From Stutzerimonas degradans (GTDB lineage: Bacteria; Pseudomonadota; Gammaproteobacteria; Pseudomonadales; Pseudomonadaceae), in the NCBI RefSeq assembly GCF_024448505.1, contig NZ_JAMOHV010000013.1, positions 62,001-126,000 of the forward strand: 64,000 nucleotides of DNA, read 5' to 3'. Numbering within the stretch: position 1 is the first letter of the stretch; the number at the start of each line of letters is the position of its first letter. The translations under genes were made by a program, and so were the position numbers. Below the pieces are notes generated by a model. The model was not told the origin of the DNA and did no database searches. It saw nothing but the letters and a program-made list of their open reading frames with translations. This document shows, one piece after another, positions 35,427 to 45,823 of this stretch.

Positions 35427-36941
35427 CTAGCGTGACGGCGCAGCCGCCTTCGCCGCGACCTCCGTGCGCCGCCGCGGTTTGCGCCGCAGCCGCCGCCAGC
35501 CGAGCAGCACACCGCTGGCCGCGAGCAACAGCACGCCGGCGCTGCCCGCCAGCAGCAGGCCGTCGCGCAGCCACGGGCGCTGCAGCAGCGGCAGCCAGTC
35601 CCAGCTGTGCAGCAGCTTGAACACCCAGCGCACCGCGCGCCGACGCTCGTCGAGCTGCTCGATCACCGCGCCGCTGTAGGGGTCGATGTGCAGCCAGGTC
35701 GCCGCCGGATCGTCGAAGCGCACGCGCAGCACCGGCAGGCGGCGCGCCAGGTCGCTGTAGAGGCTGGGTTCGCTGCGCGCGTAGTAGTGTCGGTCCGCCT
35801 GTTCGAGCCAGTCGAAGGTTGGCGCCAACTCGGGCCAGGCCTGCTGCACCGCGCGCTCCAGCTCGGCGCGCGGCAGCCGCAGCCGCGCCGCGGCGTCGCC
35901 CAGTGCCAGCAGGCGCGTCTCGCCTCGGGCATCGCGACCCAGCAGGTAGGGCTCACCGGCGAGCATGTACCAGTCCAGCTCGACCGCCTCGATGCCGGCC
36001 TCGCGCAGGCGCTGCAGGCTGCTGTGCAGATCGTCGGACAAGGCGTCGAGCGGCAGCGGCGCGCCCGCCAGCGTCCCGGCGCTGATGCCCGAGCGGCTCT
36101 GGAACAGCCCCCAGGGTTCCATCGACAGCATCCCGCTGAGCAGCCAGATCAGCAGTACGCCGCCGCCGAGCAGGCCGCCGACATGGTGCACGCGCCCGAC
36201 GCCGCCTGGGTAGGGCGAGCGCGAACCGTTGCGGTAGCGACCGGCGAAGCGCCATCGCAGCACGCCGATCAGCAGCCCGAGCAGCACCATCAGCCCCGCC
36301 AGCAGCGCACCGTAGACCAGCGCCACGGCCCAGGCCGCCTTGGGCAACACCTCGCGCAGCGGATACAGCCAGTGCAGCCAGGCGCCCAGGTAGTTCCAGG
36401 CACGTTCCCGCGCGGTCGCGTCGCGTACCACCAGCCCGGTATGGCTGGAGACGTAGAGCAGACGGCCTTCGGCGTCCGCGCTCTGCACCCGGTACAGCGG
36501 CCGTTCGCGCGCCAGCGCGTGGTTGCGCGTCCAGGCGTCCTCCTCGATCAGGTCGAGGAGCCGAACCGCGGCGCCCCCGGCGAACTGCCGCGCACTGGCC
36601 AGTGCCTCGTCCGGACCGATCCGCTCGATGCGCCGACCGCTCTGTGCATCGACCGCGATCAGCGGGCCGTCGCCGTGATCGAGCAGGTATCGCGGCGAGC
36701 CGCCGGCGCTGGTCAGGCGCAGACGGCTCGTCGGGCGCGCGCCGCCGGCGGCCGTCAGCGCTACACCGGGCGCGACGCAGCAATCGCCGGCCAGCGGTGC
36801 CAGACGCGACAGATGCTCGCCGCCGGTCAGCTTGGGATAGCCGACATAGAGCATCACCACGCCGCTGACGATCCACAGCAGCACGAACACGCCGAGGGCG
36901 ATGCCGAGCCAGCGATGCGCCAGGAACAGGTAGCGCTTCAT
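35427..36941 (-). CDS. PepSY-domain membrane protein, probable periplasmic reductase
   Basis: This 504-residue membrane protein has the PepSY-associated layout: an N-terminal helix ([20 protein letters not shown]), a periplasmic PepSY region, two central helices, a second PepSY region and a C-terminal helix pair. HxxxG-type His residues near the helices (for example FLAHRW and VHHVGG) could bind haem. Such proteins beside TonB receptors (FoxB, PiuB type) reduce siderophore-bound metal in the periplasm. It starts five bases after the receptor stop, so it is in the same operon. Function is inferred from context. Confidence 0.75.
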   Translation of the reverse strand: MKRYLFLAHRWLGIALGVFVLLWIVSGVVMLYVGYPKLTGGEHLSRLAPLAGDCCVAPGVALTAAGGARPTSRLRLTSAGGSPRYLLDHGDGPLIAVDAQSGRRIERIGPDEALASARQFAGGAAVRLLDLIEEDAWTRNHALARERPLYRVQSADAEGRLLYVSSHTGLVVRDATARERAWNYLGAWLHWLYPLREVLPKAAWAVALVYGALLAGLMVLLGLLIGVLRWRFAGRYRNGSRSPYPGGVGRVHHVGGLLGGGVLLIWLLSGMLSMEPWGLFQSRSGISAGTLAGAPLPLDALSDDLHSSLQRLREAGIEAVELDWYMLAGEPYLLGRDARGETRLLALGDAAARLRLPRAELERAVQQAWPELAPTFDWLEQADRHYYARSEPSLYSDLARRLPVLRVRFDDPAATWLHIDPYSGAVIEQLDERRRAVRWVFKLLHSWDWLPLLQRPWLRDGLLLAGSAGVLLLAASGVLLGWRRLRRKPRRRTEVAAKAAAPSR

Positions 36942-36946
36942 GCCGT

Positions 36947-38992
36947 TCAGAAGTCCAGGGTCACGGCGGCGTACAGCGCGCGGCCATCGCCCGGCGCATG
37001 CAGCGACTGCACGCCGTCGTACCAGACGTACTCGTAGTAGCGGTCGGTGAGGTTCTTCAGCTGCAGGTCGACCGCCAGCTGTTCGCTCAGCTGGTAGCTG
37101 GCACCGAGGTTGAACAGCACATAGCCGCCGTAGGTACCCTGGGTGTTCTCGCGTTCGAGGTAATAGTCTGTCTGGCCGTTGAGCCAGGCGCTGAGCTGCA
37201 GGTCCGGCGTCGCCTGGTAGGTGCTGCCGGCCGAGTACAGGCGCTGCGGCACGTGATCGATCTCCTGGCCCTGGCTGGCCGGCAGGCTCGGGTCGGCTTT
37301 CTCGATCTCGGAGAACTGCCAGGAGTGCGCCAGCCACAGGCTCAGCTCGGCGCTCGGGTAGAGGTTGAGCTGCGCGTCGTAGCCCCAGCGACGCGTCTGC
37401 CCGAGGTTTTCCGATTCGCCGCTGGGGTCGTTGAGCCGGCGCCGCACTTCGTCGGAGGCGACCTGCTCCCAGTAGGCGATGCGGCCGTCGAGCCAGGGCG
37501 TCGGGTTGAACTTGAGGCCGGTTTCCCAGCCGTCGTTGATCGACGGCGACAGGTCGGTGGTGCGCGGCGGCACCTTGTACGCCGCGGCGCCGGTGCCGAT
37601 CTGGAAGGTGCGGCCCCAGTTGCCGTAGAGGCTGAGCGCCTTCACCGGGGTGTAGACCAGGCTGATCTTCGGCTGCTCGATGGTGCCGTAGTCGTTGATC
37701 GAATAGTCGTTGCCGGCCAGCTCGTCGGTGTAGTCACCCTCGATGCGATCGACGCGAAAGGCCGGGATGAGCTTCAGCGACTCCACCGGCTGAATCGCCG
37801 CCTGCAGGTATGCGCCGTAGCTGTCGTAGTCGAAGCGCTGGTCGCGGGTCTGCGCCACCGGCTCGCGTTCAACGCTGGTGTAACGCTCGCTGCGGTTGCG
37901 CTGTTGCTCGGTGTCGAGCCCGCCTTCGAGGGAGAAGTCATGCAGCCAGGCCACCTCCGGACGGTAGGTCAGCGAACTGCGCGCGCCGTAGTGGCGCTCC
38001 TCGGTGGTGCGCTGCTGCTGCGGCGCCGGTTGCGAGAAGCGCACCCAGCGGTCGTCATCCAGGGTGTTGAGCCAGACCTTGGTGGCCCACGACAGATCGG
38101 CGGCCAGCTCGCTGTCCAGGTGCAGGCTGAGCTGGTTCATCTCGCGCTCGCCCATGTCGGTTGCCGACAACGCGTAGGACTCGTGCGGTGAGTGGCGCGC
38201 ATCCTCGCGTGACAGGTAACCCGGCTCGTTGGCGTCGGCCTCGTAGTGGCGGGCGATCAGGCCCAGGCGCCAGGTGCCGGAGTCCGGGTGGTAGAACCAC
38301 TTGCCGGACAGGCTGGTGCGCTCGGCATCGGCGTGATCGCGATAGCCGCCGCTCTTCTGCTGACCGATGAAGTAGTTCTGCGTCCAGTTGCTGCCCTCGA
38401 TGCCCTTGGCCACCTGCAGTTCCTGGGTGTCGTAGCTGCCGTAGCGCAGTCGCGCCTTGCCGTAATCGCCGCCGGTGCGCGAATGCACGGTGACATTGCC
38501 GGCGATGTTGTACAGGCCATAGCGCGGGTCGTTGGTGCCGCGCACCACCTCGATGCCGTCGATTTCCAGCGGGAACAGCATATCCAGGTAGGGCATGTTG
38601 CCGTCGTTGCTGTTGCTCGGAATGCCGTCGATCAGCAGCTTGACCGCGTTGACCTCGCCCTCGCCATTGAAGCCGCGGAACGACAGCTTGCCCGAGGTCG
38701 TGCCCTGGCCGAATTCGGTGAGCATCACCCCCGGCGCGCGGCGGAACAGCTCCCAGCTGTAGAGCACCGGCTGCTGTTCGAGGATGTCGCCGCCGAGCAG
38801 GTCGACGGAGCTGATGACGCTGCTGGTCTGCAGCGGGCCGCTGCTATCGGCGGTAACCGTGGTGGTGCCCAGGCTCAGGGCGGAATCGGCGCGGTTGTCG
38901 GCAATCGCCGTCGTACAGAGCGTCAGCAGGGCCGAGCCGGCCAGCATGCAGGGCAGGGTGGAGCGGCGCGGGACGCGCAGGGAAAATGGCAT
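36947..38992 (-). CDS. TonB-dependent outer-membrane receptor
   Basis: This 681-residue receptor has a signal peptide (ending AIA), a plug domain (FRRAPGVMLTEFGQGTTSGK, LLIDGIPSNSNDGNMPYLDM, IDGIEVVRGTNDPRYGLYNI) and a 22-strand barrel that ends in the aromatic DGRALYAAVTLDF, with a terminal Phe. A TonB-box-like TTTVTA follows the mature N-terminus. The substrate is unknown; a metal chelate or siderophore is likely because a PepSY protein follows and a Cys/His-rich DUF2946 protein precedes. A Fur-like box lies before the operon. Confidence 0.88.
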   Translation of the reverse strand: MPFSLRVPRRSTLPCMLAGSALLTLCTTAIADNRADSALSLGTTTVTADSSGPLQTSSVISSVDLLGGDILEQQPVLYSWELFRRAPGVMLTEFGQGTTSGKLSFRGFNGEGEVNAVKLLIDGIPSNSNDGNMPYLDMLFPLEIDGIEVVRGTNDPRYGLYNIAGNVTVHSRTGGDYGKARLRYGSYDTQELQVAKGIEGSNWTQNYFIGQQKSGGYRDHADAERTSLSGKWFYHPDSGTWRLGLIARHYEADANEPGYLSREDARHSPHESYALSATDMGEREMNQLSLHLDSELAADLSWATKVWLNTLDDDRWVRFSQPAPQQQRTTEERHYGARSSLTYRPEVAWLHDFSLEGGLDTEQQRNRSERYTSVEREPVAQTRDQRFDYDSYGAYLQAAIQPVESLKLIPAFRVDRIEGDYTDELAGNDYSINDYGTIEQPKISLVYTPVKALSLYGNWGRTFQIGTGAAAYKVPPRTTDLSPSINDGWETGLKFNPTPWLDGRIAYWEQVASDEVRRRLNDPSGESENLGQTRRWGYDAQLNLYPSAELSLWLAHSWQFSEIEKADPSLPASQGQEIDHVPQRLYSAGSTYQATPDLQLSAWLNGQTDYYLERENTQGTYGGYVLFNLGASYQLSEQLAVDLQLKNLTDRYYEYVWYDGVQSLHAPGDGRALYAAVTLDF

Positions 38993-39117
38993 CGCTGTTT
39001 ATCCTTGAAGCGGATTCGTTGCCCGACGGCACAGGCGCCGGGCGATCGGGCACCGGCGCGCGGTCGCTGCCGCGATGCCAGTACGGTTCGATATTCGAAA
39101 GAGCCGGTCGGCCCGCT

Positions 39118-39510
39118 TCAGGCGAGGGGGGAGGCGCGGGGATTGAGCGCCGGCCATTGCTGGCGCGGCGCTGGCAGCAATGCGGGCTCGGCGGGCAGGC
39201 GCACCCGCACCAGAGCACGCGGATCGGGCAGCGGCGGCGTGGCGCTGGGCAGCGCGGCAAGCCCGGCGAAACCGGCACCGCAACAGCACTGCGGCATGTT
39301 CGCATGGTGCGCAGCCGGCGCGGAATCATCTTGGTCGGCAGCCACCTGCGCATGGCCGGCATGTTCGAGCTGCTGCGCCAGCGGACAGTAGCCGCCCCAG
39401 CCGAGCAGACGCTTGGTCTCGGCCGACAGGCTGCCGGCAAGCGGCATCGCCAGCACATGCAGGAGCATGGCCGCGAGGGCAATCCAGGCTGTCGTACGGC
39501 TACGGCGCAT
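39118..39510 (-). CDS. DUF2946 Cys/His-rich exported protein
   Basis: This 130-residue protein has a signal peptide or anchor (WIALAAMLLHVLAMPLAGSL) and clustered metal-type residues: YCPLAQQLEHAGHAQ and HHANMPQCCCGAGF. It matches DUF2946, whose genes often neighbour TonB-type copper or other metal receptors. The Pro-rich C-terminus (SATPPLPDPRALVRVRLPA) looks flexible. It heads the operon with the receptor (125 bases downstream) and the PepSY protein. Binding of a metal in the periplasm is the likely role, by inference. Confidence 0.7.
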   Translation of the reverse strand: MRRSRTTAWIALAAMLLHVLAMPLAGSLSAETKRLLGWGGYCPLAQQLEHAGHAQVAADQDDSAPAAHHANMPQCCCGAGFAGLAALPSATPPLPDPRALVRVRLPAEPALLPAPRQQWPALNPRASPLA

Positions 39511-39544
39511 GAGCGATCCGCGAATGGAGGAGGCGAGTGATCTT

Positions 39545-39563
39545 AAGAATTAATATCAACTAA
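39545..39563 (-). promoter_or_regulatory. Fur-box-like sequence upstream of the DUF2946 operon
   Basis: TTAGTTGATATTAATTCTT on the minus strand agrees with the Fur 19-mer at 11 of 19 positions, with a better core (10 of 13). The surrounding 30 bases are AT-rich, unlike the rest of the locus. It lies 35 bases before the DUF2946 start. Confidence 0.35.
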
Positions 39564-39739
39564 TGAAATTGCGCAAACGCAAGAAATTCGCCCAGAGGCT
39601 TCCCAGGGTGCGGCATTGCGTCGCAGACGGGACAGGGCTAGAGTGAAATCGAGCGCGGCATTTCGCGAGCCGCCTTGTCAACGCCACCCGCAGTGTCCTG
39701 CGGATGACGGCCGAGCCCTCTGGAATAAGGATCGCAGTC

Positions 39740-40066
39740 ATGAAATCGTCATCCCCACTGGCTTCCCTGCTGATCAAACGCCCGCTGGGCGTGGTGTTCT
39801 GGCTCTATGGCGTGATCCCCAGCCAGATTCTCTGGGGCATGGCGCTGTTCGCCTACTTCAACGGCGCCTCGCTGGCGACCAACCTGCTGATGTTCGGGCT
39901 GATTCTCGGCTACACCGCCTGGATCATCATGGAAATCTGGCTGTGCGCGGACAATGTGCGCAACAAGCTGTACGGCGACATGGCACGACTGCTGACCGCC
40001 GCCTGGGCAATCAACAGCGTGCTGCTGGTGTTCTTCCTGGTGGTTCAGCGGCTCGGCTCACTCTGA
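39740..40066 (+). CDS. Small membrane protein, unknown function
   Basis: This 108-residue protein has three predicted membrane spans (PLGVVFWLYGVIPSQILWGM, NLLMFGLILGYTAWIIMEIW and TAAWAINSVLLVFFLVVQ). I do not recognise the family. The ATG at 39740 follows AATAAGGATCG, a reasonable ribosome site. It stands alone, with a terminator after it that faces pbpG. Conservation in related genomes would tell whether it is a real family. Confidence 0.7.
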   Translation: MKSSSPLASLLIKRPLGVVFWLYGVIPSQILWGMALFAYFNGASLATNLLMFGLILGYTAWIIMEIWLCADNVRNKLYGDMARLLTAAWAINSVLLVFFLVVQRLGSL

Positions 40067-40080
40067 GCCGGCAACCATAA

Positions 40081-40106
40081 AAAAACGCCGCAATGCGGCG
40101 TTTTTT
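40081..40106. terminator. Bidirectional terminator between small membrane protein and pbpG
   Basis: The stem CGCCGC (40086-40091) pairs with GCGGCG (40095-40100), loop AAT, with A-run before and six T after. It serves both converging genes. Confidence 0.85.
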
Positions 40107-40121
40107 CATTTCTTCGTTCTG

Positions 40122-41033
40122 CTACTGCGCGGCCTGCAGCAACTGTTGGCGCTGGGCCATCTTCTGCTGCTTGTAGGCCAGCGCCGCCGCCGGAACCGGC
40201 GTAACGGCACCGGTCTCGACCCACTTCTTCAGCCGGTTGGCGTCGGCCATGTGGGTGTACTTACCGAATGCATCCAGCACCACGAAGGCCACCGGACGCC
40301 GATTCATGGTGGTGCGCATCACCAGGCAATGACCGGCGGCGTTGGTGAAGCCGGTCTTGGTCAGCTGGATGTCCCAGTTGGGTTTGCGCACCAGCGCGTT
40401 GGTGTTGCGAAAACCCAGCGTGTAGCTCGGCTTGCGGAACGCCACGGTCTTCTCGGTGGTGGTGCTGAACTGCTCGATCAGCGGGTATTGCTGGCTGGCG
40501 CGGATCAGCTTGACCAGATCGTTGGCGCTGGAGACGTTGCGTTCGGACAGCCCGGTCGGCTCGACGTAACGCGTGCTGCTCATGCCCAGCGCCCGCGCCT
40601 TGGCGTTCATCGCCTGGATGAAGGCGCCGTAGCCGCCCGGGTAATGGTGCGCCAGGCTGGCCGCCGCGCGGTTCTCCGAGGACATCAGGGTCAGCAGCAG
40701 CATGTTGCGCCGGCTGATCTCGCTGCCCAGACGCACGCGCGAATAGACGCCACGCATCTCGACCGCTTCGCGAATGGTGACCGGCAGCACCTGATCCAGC
40801 GGCAGCTTGGCATCGAGCACCACCATCGCCGTCATTAGCTTGGTCACCGAGGCGATCGGCACGACCAGATCGGGATTGCTCGAATAGAGCACTTCGCTGG
40901 TCCGCAGGTCGACCAGCAGGGCGCTGCCGGATGCCAGTTCCTGCTGGCCCTTGGGCGCGGCGCAGGCCAGCGTGGCCAGCACGATACCGCCGCATCCCAG
41001 CAGCAGCCCCAGGAACGATTGACGTAGCTTCAC
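40122..41033 (-). CDS. pbpG: D-alanyl-D-alanine endopeptidase PbpG
   Basis: PBP7-type endopeptidase of 303 residues, which cleaves cross-links in peptidoglycan in the periplasm. It has the three penicillin-binding motifs: S62VTK ([12 protein letters not shown]), S119EN (LMSSENRAA) and K226TG ([11 protein letters not shown]). The N-terminus [20 protein letters not shown] is a signal peptide. The start is a GTG at 41033, with another GTG three codons before it; an ATG start would be too far upstream. It is a single gene. Confidence 0.9.
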   Translation of the reverse strand: MKLRQSFLGLLLGCGGIVLATLACAAPKGQQELASGSALLVDLRTSEVLYSSNPDLVVPIASVTKLMTAMVVLDAKLPLDQVLPVTIREAVEMRGVYSRVRLGSEISRRNMLLLTLMSSENRAAASLAHHYPGGYGAFIQAMNAKARALGMSSTRYVEPTGLSERNVSSANDLVKLIRASQQYPLIEQFSTTTEKTVAFRKPSYTLGFRNTNALVRKPNWDIQLTKTGFTNAAGHCLVMRTTMNRRPVAFVVLDAFGKYTHMADANRLKKWVETGAVTPVPAAALAYKQQKMAQRQQLLQAAQ

Positions 41034-41288
41034 GGATTTCACCCACAGGAAAGTTCGGAAACGGGACGCGCCGCAACGACAGACGCGGCGCGCAGTATAT
41101 GCGCGCCCCAGGCGGACCGCAGCTTTCGCGTGCGATGCACCGAGGCGCCACGCCGAGGCCGCAAGCATCGACTACGCTGAGCGTAGCGCGGCCAGCTCAA
41201 TCGCGCCGCCCCGTCCCCGGGCGGAGTGGCACCTTTGGTAGGGCGCAGAGTCCAAATTGGCTCACATCGATTGCAGGGGAGGCCTCAC

Positions 41289-41600
41289 ATGTCGCGATTC
41301 AGCCACACACCCACCACGCGTGCCGAAGTCCAGCACGAGATCGATACCCTCATGCGCGCCCTGGACGAACTCAGGCACGACGCCACGCGCGGTTCTCGCC
41401 ACGGTCTGCAGGATCTGCGCTCGCGTGCCGAAGCGCTCTGGCACGACGCTCACTGGGACGAACACTGCGCCGACCTGTCGCGGCGGACCCGCGATGCCGG
41501 CCGCATGGCCAAGGACTGCGCCCGCGCGCATCCGTGGACCACGGTGGCGCTGGCCGCCGGTGCCTGCGCGTTGATCGGCTATCTGGTCACACGTCGCTAA
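41289..41600 (+). CDS. DUF883 (ElaB/YqjD-like) membrane-anchored protein
   Basis: This 103-residue protein has a helical N-terminal part and a C-terminal anchor WTTVALAAGACALIGYLVTR ending in RR, like ElaB/YqjD/YgaM. In E. coli these bind ribosomes or are induced in stationary phase. The ATG at 41289 has GGGGAGG just upstream. The next gene follows in 12 bases, so they may form a pair. Confidence 0.78.
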   Translation: MSRFSHTPTTRAEVQHEIDTLMRALDELRHDATRGSRHGLQDLRSRAEALWHDAHWDEHCADLSRRTRDAGRMAKDCARAHPWTTVALAAGACALIGYLVTRR

Positions 41601-41612
41601 AGGACGGCCGCC

Positions 41613-42224
41613 ATGCTCAACGCCGAAACGCCGCGCCTGAAGTTCGCGCTCTACGGAGCGCATTCCAGCCTGGGCAGTGCCGTGCTCTGCGAACTGCTGA
41701 GCCGGCAGCATGAAGCCGTGGCCCTGCTCAACGACTGCAACTCGATCACCGCGCGTCCCGGGCTGCGCACCAAGCCCGGCGACCTGTTCGATGTCGCCAG
41801 TGTGGCGCGCAGCGTGGCCGGCATGGACGGCGTGATCTGCCTGTTCGACAGCCCGTCGGTGCCCAGCGCCCCGGACGCCGCCATCGTCGGCCAGCCGCAG
41901 GACCTCTACCAGGCGGTGTACACGCTGCTCAACGGCATGACCGAAGCCGGTGTCGAGCGCCTGATGCTGGTGGCCGACTTCGCGGCGCATGCCGAGGAAT
42001 CGGAACTGGAAGCCGCGCTGAAACTGATCGCCTCACACCCGCTGAAATGGACGCTGGTGGATGCCGGCACGGCGGGCGAGGAGCTGTCCATTGATGATCT
42101 GAGCGACGTCGCCGGGCTGCCGCGCAACGATCCGCGCGTGCAGTTGCGCCGCATCGCCGCCGGCATGCTCGACGAGCTGGAGCGCCCACAACACCTGCAC
42201 CAGCGGATTCAGTTCCGTCTCTGA
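41613..42224 (+). CDS. NAD(P)-binding Rossmann-fold protein
   Basis: This 203-residue protein has an atypical SDR-like start KFALYGAHSSLGSAVLCELL and a second strand-turn near MDGVICLFDSPS, then EAGVERLMLVADFAAHAEES, consistent with NAD(P)H-binding proteins of the NmrA/epimerase group. The glycine motif GAHSSLG is not the classic GxxGxxG. It follows the DUF883 gene by 12 bases and converges on aroE. The function is unknown. Confidence 0.7.
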   Translation: MLNAETPRLKFALYGAHSSLGSAVLCELLSRQHEAVALLNDCNSITARPGLRTKPGDLFDVASVARSVAGMDGVICLFDSPSVPSAPDAAIVGQPQDLYQAVYTLLNGMTEAGVERLMLVADFAAHAEESELEAALKLIASHPLKWTLVDAGTAGEELSIDDLSDVAGLPRNDPRVQLRRIAAGMLDELERPQHLHQRIQFRL

Positions 42225-42231
42225 ACGCTGC

Positions 42232-43047
42232 TCAGCCGGCGAGTTGGCGGCGCAGTTCGGCGAGCACCGGCGCGGTTTCGGGACGCACGCCGCGCCACAG
42301 CTCGAACGCCGCCGCGGCCTGTTCCACCAGCATGCCGAGGCCGTCACGCGCCCGGGCGCCGCGCGCGGTCGCCCACTGGCAGAACGCCGTCGGCGCGGCC
42401 GCGTACATCATGTCGTAGCAGAAGGTCCGGTCGGGGACGATCAGCGCGTCGGCCAGTGGCGGTACGTCACCGCCCAGGCTGGCCGAAGTGCCGTTGATGA
42501 TCAGGTCGACCGGGGCCGGCACGTCGGCGAAGCTGCAGGCGGAGATCGGCCCGAGTTCGGCGAATTCGGCCGCCAGCTGTTCGGCCTTGGCCGGCGTGCG
42601 GTTGGCGATCAGCAAGGCGGCGGGGCGCTGTGCCAGCAGCGGTTCGAGCACGCCACGCACGGCACCGCCGGCGCCAAGCAGCAGCACGCGCCGGCCGGCC
42701 AGCTCGACGCCGGCGTTGCGCAAATCGTTGACCAGGCCGACGCCATCGGTGTTGTCGCCGAGCAGGCGCCCGTCGGCGAGCTTCTTCAAGGTATTGACCG
42801 CACCGGCGCGGCGGGCGCGCTCGGTCAGCTGGTCGGCGAGGCGATAGGCCTGTTCCTTGAACGGCACGGTGACGTTGGCACCCTGACCGCTCTCGAAGAA
42901 CGCCCGGGCGAACGCCGGGAATTCCTCCAGCGGCGCCAGCAGCGGGTCGTAGCGCAGCGCCTGGCCGGTCTGCGCGGCGAACAGCGCATGGATCTGCGGC
43001 GACTTGCTGTGGCCGATAGGATTGCCGAAGACGCCGTAGCGGTCCAT
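42232..43047 (-). CDS. aroE: Shikimate dehydrogenase
   Basis: AroE, 271 residues, reduces 3-dehydroshikimate to shikimate with NADPH in aromatic amino acid synthesis. It shows the substrate site (NPIGHSKSP at residues 9-17, K64 in TVPFKE, D101 in DNTDGVG) and the NADPH-binding GAGGAVRG at 125-132. The start at 43047 is 58 bases downstream of the hemF stop, the same order as in P. aeruginosa (PA0025 and PA0024 by recall), so they may share a transcript. Confidence 0.95.
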   Translation of the reverse strand: MDRYGVFGNPIGHSKSPQIHALFAAQTGQALRYDPLLAPLEEFPAFARAFFESGQGANVTVPFKEQAYRLADQLTERARRAGAVNTLKKLADGRLLGDNTDGVGLVNDLRNAGVELAGRRVLLLGAGGAVRGVLEPLLAQRPAALLIANRTPAKAEQLAAEFAELGPISACSFADVPAPVDLIINGTSASLGGDVPPLADALIVPDRTFCYDMMYAAAPTAFCQWATARGARARDGLGMLVEQAAAAFELWRGVRPETAPVLAELRRQLAG

Positions 43048-43105
43048 CCAGAATTCCTTCTACATCAACGAGTTATTTTTACGGGCAGTAGGCGCAGGGT
43101 TGTAC

Positions 43106-44026
<921 letters not shown>

Positions 44027-44179
44027 TCACCTTGCGATTGAGGGCACCGCGCGCGGGCGGAGCCGGGCGCAGGGGTGTCGGGGCGTGGGTCGGGCCGGCA
44101 AGCATAGCATCCGCTCGATTGACTAAAGCAGGCGCGGCAGGTTGGATAGGTCTCTTTGATCCCCAGCAGGAACCCTGAG

Positions 44180-45157
44180 ATGTCGCAGCGCATTCAATTC
44201 CGCCAGCACGGTGGCCCCGAGGTGCTCGAACTGATCGACGTGCCGGTGGCCGAGCCGGGTCCGGGCGAAGTTCGCGTACGCAATCACGCCATTGGTCTGA
44301 ACTTCATCGACACCTATTTCCGCAGCGGCCTCTACGCACCGCCAAGCCTGCCCTCGGGGCTGGGCAACGAAGGCGCCGGGGTGGTCGAAGCAGTGGGCGA
44401 GGGCGTCAGTACCTTTCAGCCCGGCGACCGTGTCGCCTATGGCACCGGTCCACTGGGCGCTTACGCCGAGCATCACGTGCTGCCGGCGGGGAATCTGGTG
44501 AAACTGCCGGATTCGATCAGCTTCGAAGAGGCCGCCGCGGCGATGCTCAAGGGCCTGACCTGCCAGTACCTGCTGCGTCAGACCCACCCGCTGCAGGCCG
44601 GCGATACCGTGCTGTTCCACGCCGCGGCCGGTGGCGTCGGCTCGATCGCCTGCCAGTGGGCCAAGGCACTGGGCGTACGGCTGATCGGCGTGGTCGGCTC
44701 CGCCGAGAAGGCCGAACGCGCGCGGGCGCTGGGCGCCTGGGCGACCATCGACCGCAGCCGGGAAGACGTCGTCCAGCGCGTGCTGGAGCTGACCGACGGG
44801 CGCAAGTGCCCGGTGGTCTACGACTCGGTGGGCAAGGACACCTGGGAAATCTCGCTGGACTGCGTCGCTCCGCGCGGGTTGCTGGTCAGTTTCGGCAATG
44901 CTTCCGGTGCCGTCACCGGGGTGAACCTCGGCGTGCTGGCGCAGAAGGGCTCGCTGTTCGTCACCCGGCCGACGGTCGCCGGATATGCCGACACGCCCGA
45001 ACGCCTGCAGGCGATGGCCGATGAGCTGTTCGCGATGATCGACAGCGGCCGGATCCACATCGAGACCGGCCAGCGCTATCCGTTGCGCGACGCCGCCGAA
45101 GCGCAGCGCCGCCTGGCCGCGCGGGAAACCACCGGCTCGACGATCCTGCTGCCGTAA
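44180..45157 (+). CDS. qor: NADPH:quinone oxidoreductase (zeta-crystallin type)
   Basis: Qor, 325 residues, is a zinc-free medium-chain dehydrogenase that reduces quinones with NADPH. It has the N-terminal GroES-like part (RIQFRQHGGPEVLELIDVPV, GLNFIDTYFRSGLY) and the coenzyme motif VLFHAAAGGVGSIACQWAKA (AAxGGVG). The start at 44180 has CAGGAA upstream; a longer reading at 44156 is less likely. It sits between hemF and tsaC as in P. aeruginosa PA0023 by recall. Confidence 0.93.
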   Translation: MSQRIQFRQHGGPEVLELIDVPVAEPGPGEVRVRNHAIGLNFIDTYFRSGLYAPPSLPSGLGNEGAGVVEAVGEGVSTFQPGDRVAYGTGPLGAYAEHHVLPAGNLVKLPDSISFEEAAAAMLKGLTCQYLLRQTHPLQAGDTVLFHAAAGGVGSIACQWAKALGVRLIGVVGSAEKAERARALGAWATIDRSREDVVQRVLELTDGRKCPVVYDSVGKDTWEISLDCVAPRGLLVSFGNASGAVTGVNLGVLAQKGSLFVTRPTVAGYADTPERLQAMADELFAMIDSGRIHIETGQRYPLRDAAEAQRRLAARETTGSTILLP

Positions 45158-45203
45158 CGGCACACCGCACGGTTGCTTCAGGTCTGCGGCGCAGGACCGG
45201 CCG

Positions 45204-45761
45204 CTAGCTCGCGCGGATCACCTCGCCGCTGCGCACGTCGCGGATCGTGCTCGGATTGCGTCGTCCGCCCAGCGGGCCGTTGAGCACGGCGTCCAGCTGG
45301 CCGGGGAAGTACTGCTCGACCCGCAGCCGCGAACGCGCGGCCGGGCGACCGGCAGGGTTGGCGGAGGTCGACACCAGCGGTCCGGTCAGCGCGCAGAGCC
45401 TGGCCACCAGCGGATGATCGCTGACCCGCAGCGCCACGCTGTCGTGCTGGCCGGTGATCCACTCCGGCAGCCGTTCACGGTGCGGCACCAGCCAGGTATT
45501 CGGCCCCGGCCAGGTGCCGGCGAGACGATCGAGCCAGCGCTCGGGCAGATCATCGAGGAGGAAGTCGAACTGGTCGATGTGCGCGGCGACCAAGATCAGG
45601 CCTTTCTCCATCGGGCGCATCTTCAGCTCCAGCAGCCGCTGGACGGCGGCCGCATCCCACGGATCGCAACCCAGCCCCCAGACTGCCTCGGTCGGATAGG
45701 CGATCACGCCACCGGCCCGCACTACCCGGGCGACCTGCTGTATACGCCAACTGCCGATCAT
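45204..45761 (-). CDS. tsaC: Threonylcarbamoyl-AMP synthase
   Basis: TsaC (YrdC/RimN), 185 residues, makes threonylcarbamoyl-AMP for the tRNA t6A modification. The fold shows [36 protein letters not shown] and [12 protein letters not shown], the nucleotide and threonine site. The start was set at the ATG at 45761, because GGAGGT is placed five bases ahead of it; the GTG at 45773 lies before that ribosome site. It follows dprA on the same strand with 62 bases between them. Confidence 0.95.
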   Translation of the reverse strand: MIGSWRIQQVARVVRAGGVIAYPTEAVWGLGCDPWDAAAVQRLLELKMRPMEKGLILVAAHIDQFDFLLDDLPERWLDRLAGTWPGPNTWLVPHRERLPEWITGQHDSVALRVSDHPLVARLCALTGPLVSTSANPAGRPAARSRLRVEQYFPGQLDAVLNGPLGGRRNPSTIRDVRSGEVIRAS

Positions 45762-45823
45762 GGCGACCTCCACGCAAAAGACCGCGGCAGTGTACCCAAG
45801 CTCACGGGAAAATCACCTGACGC

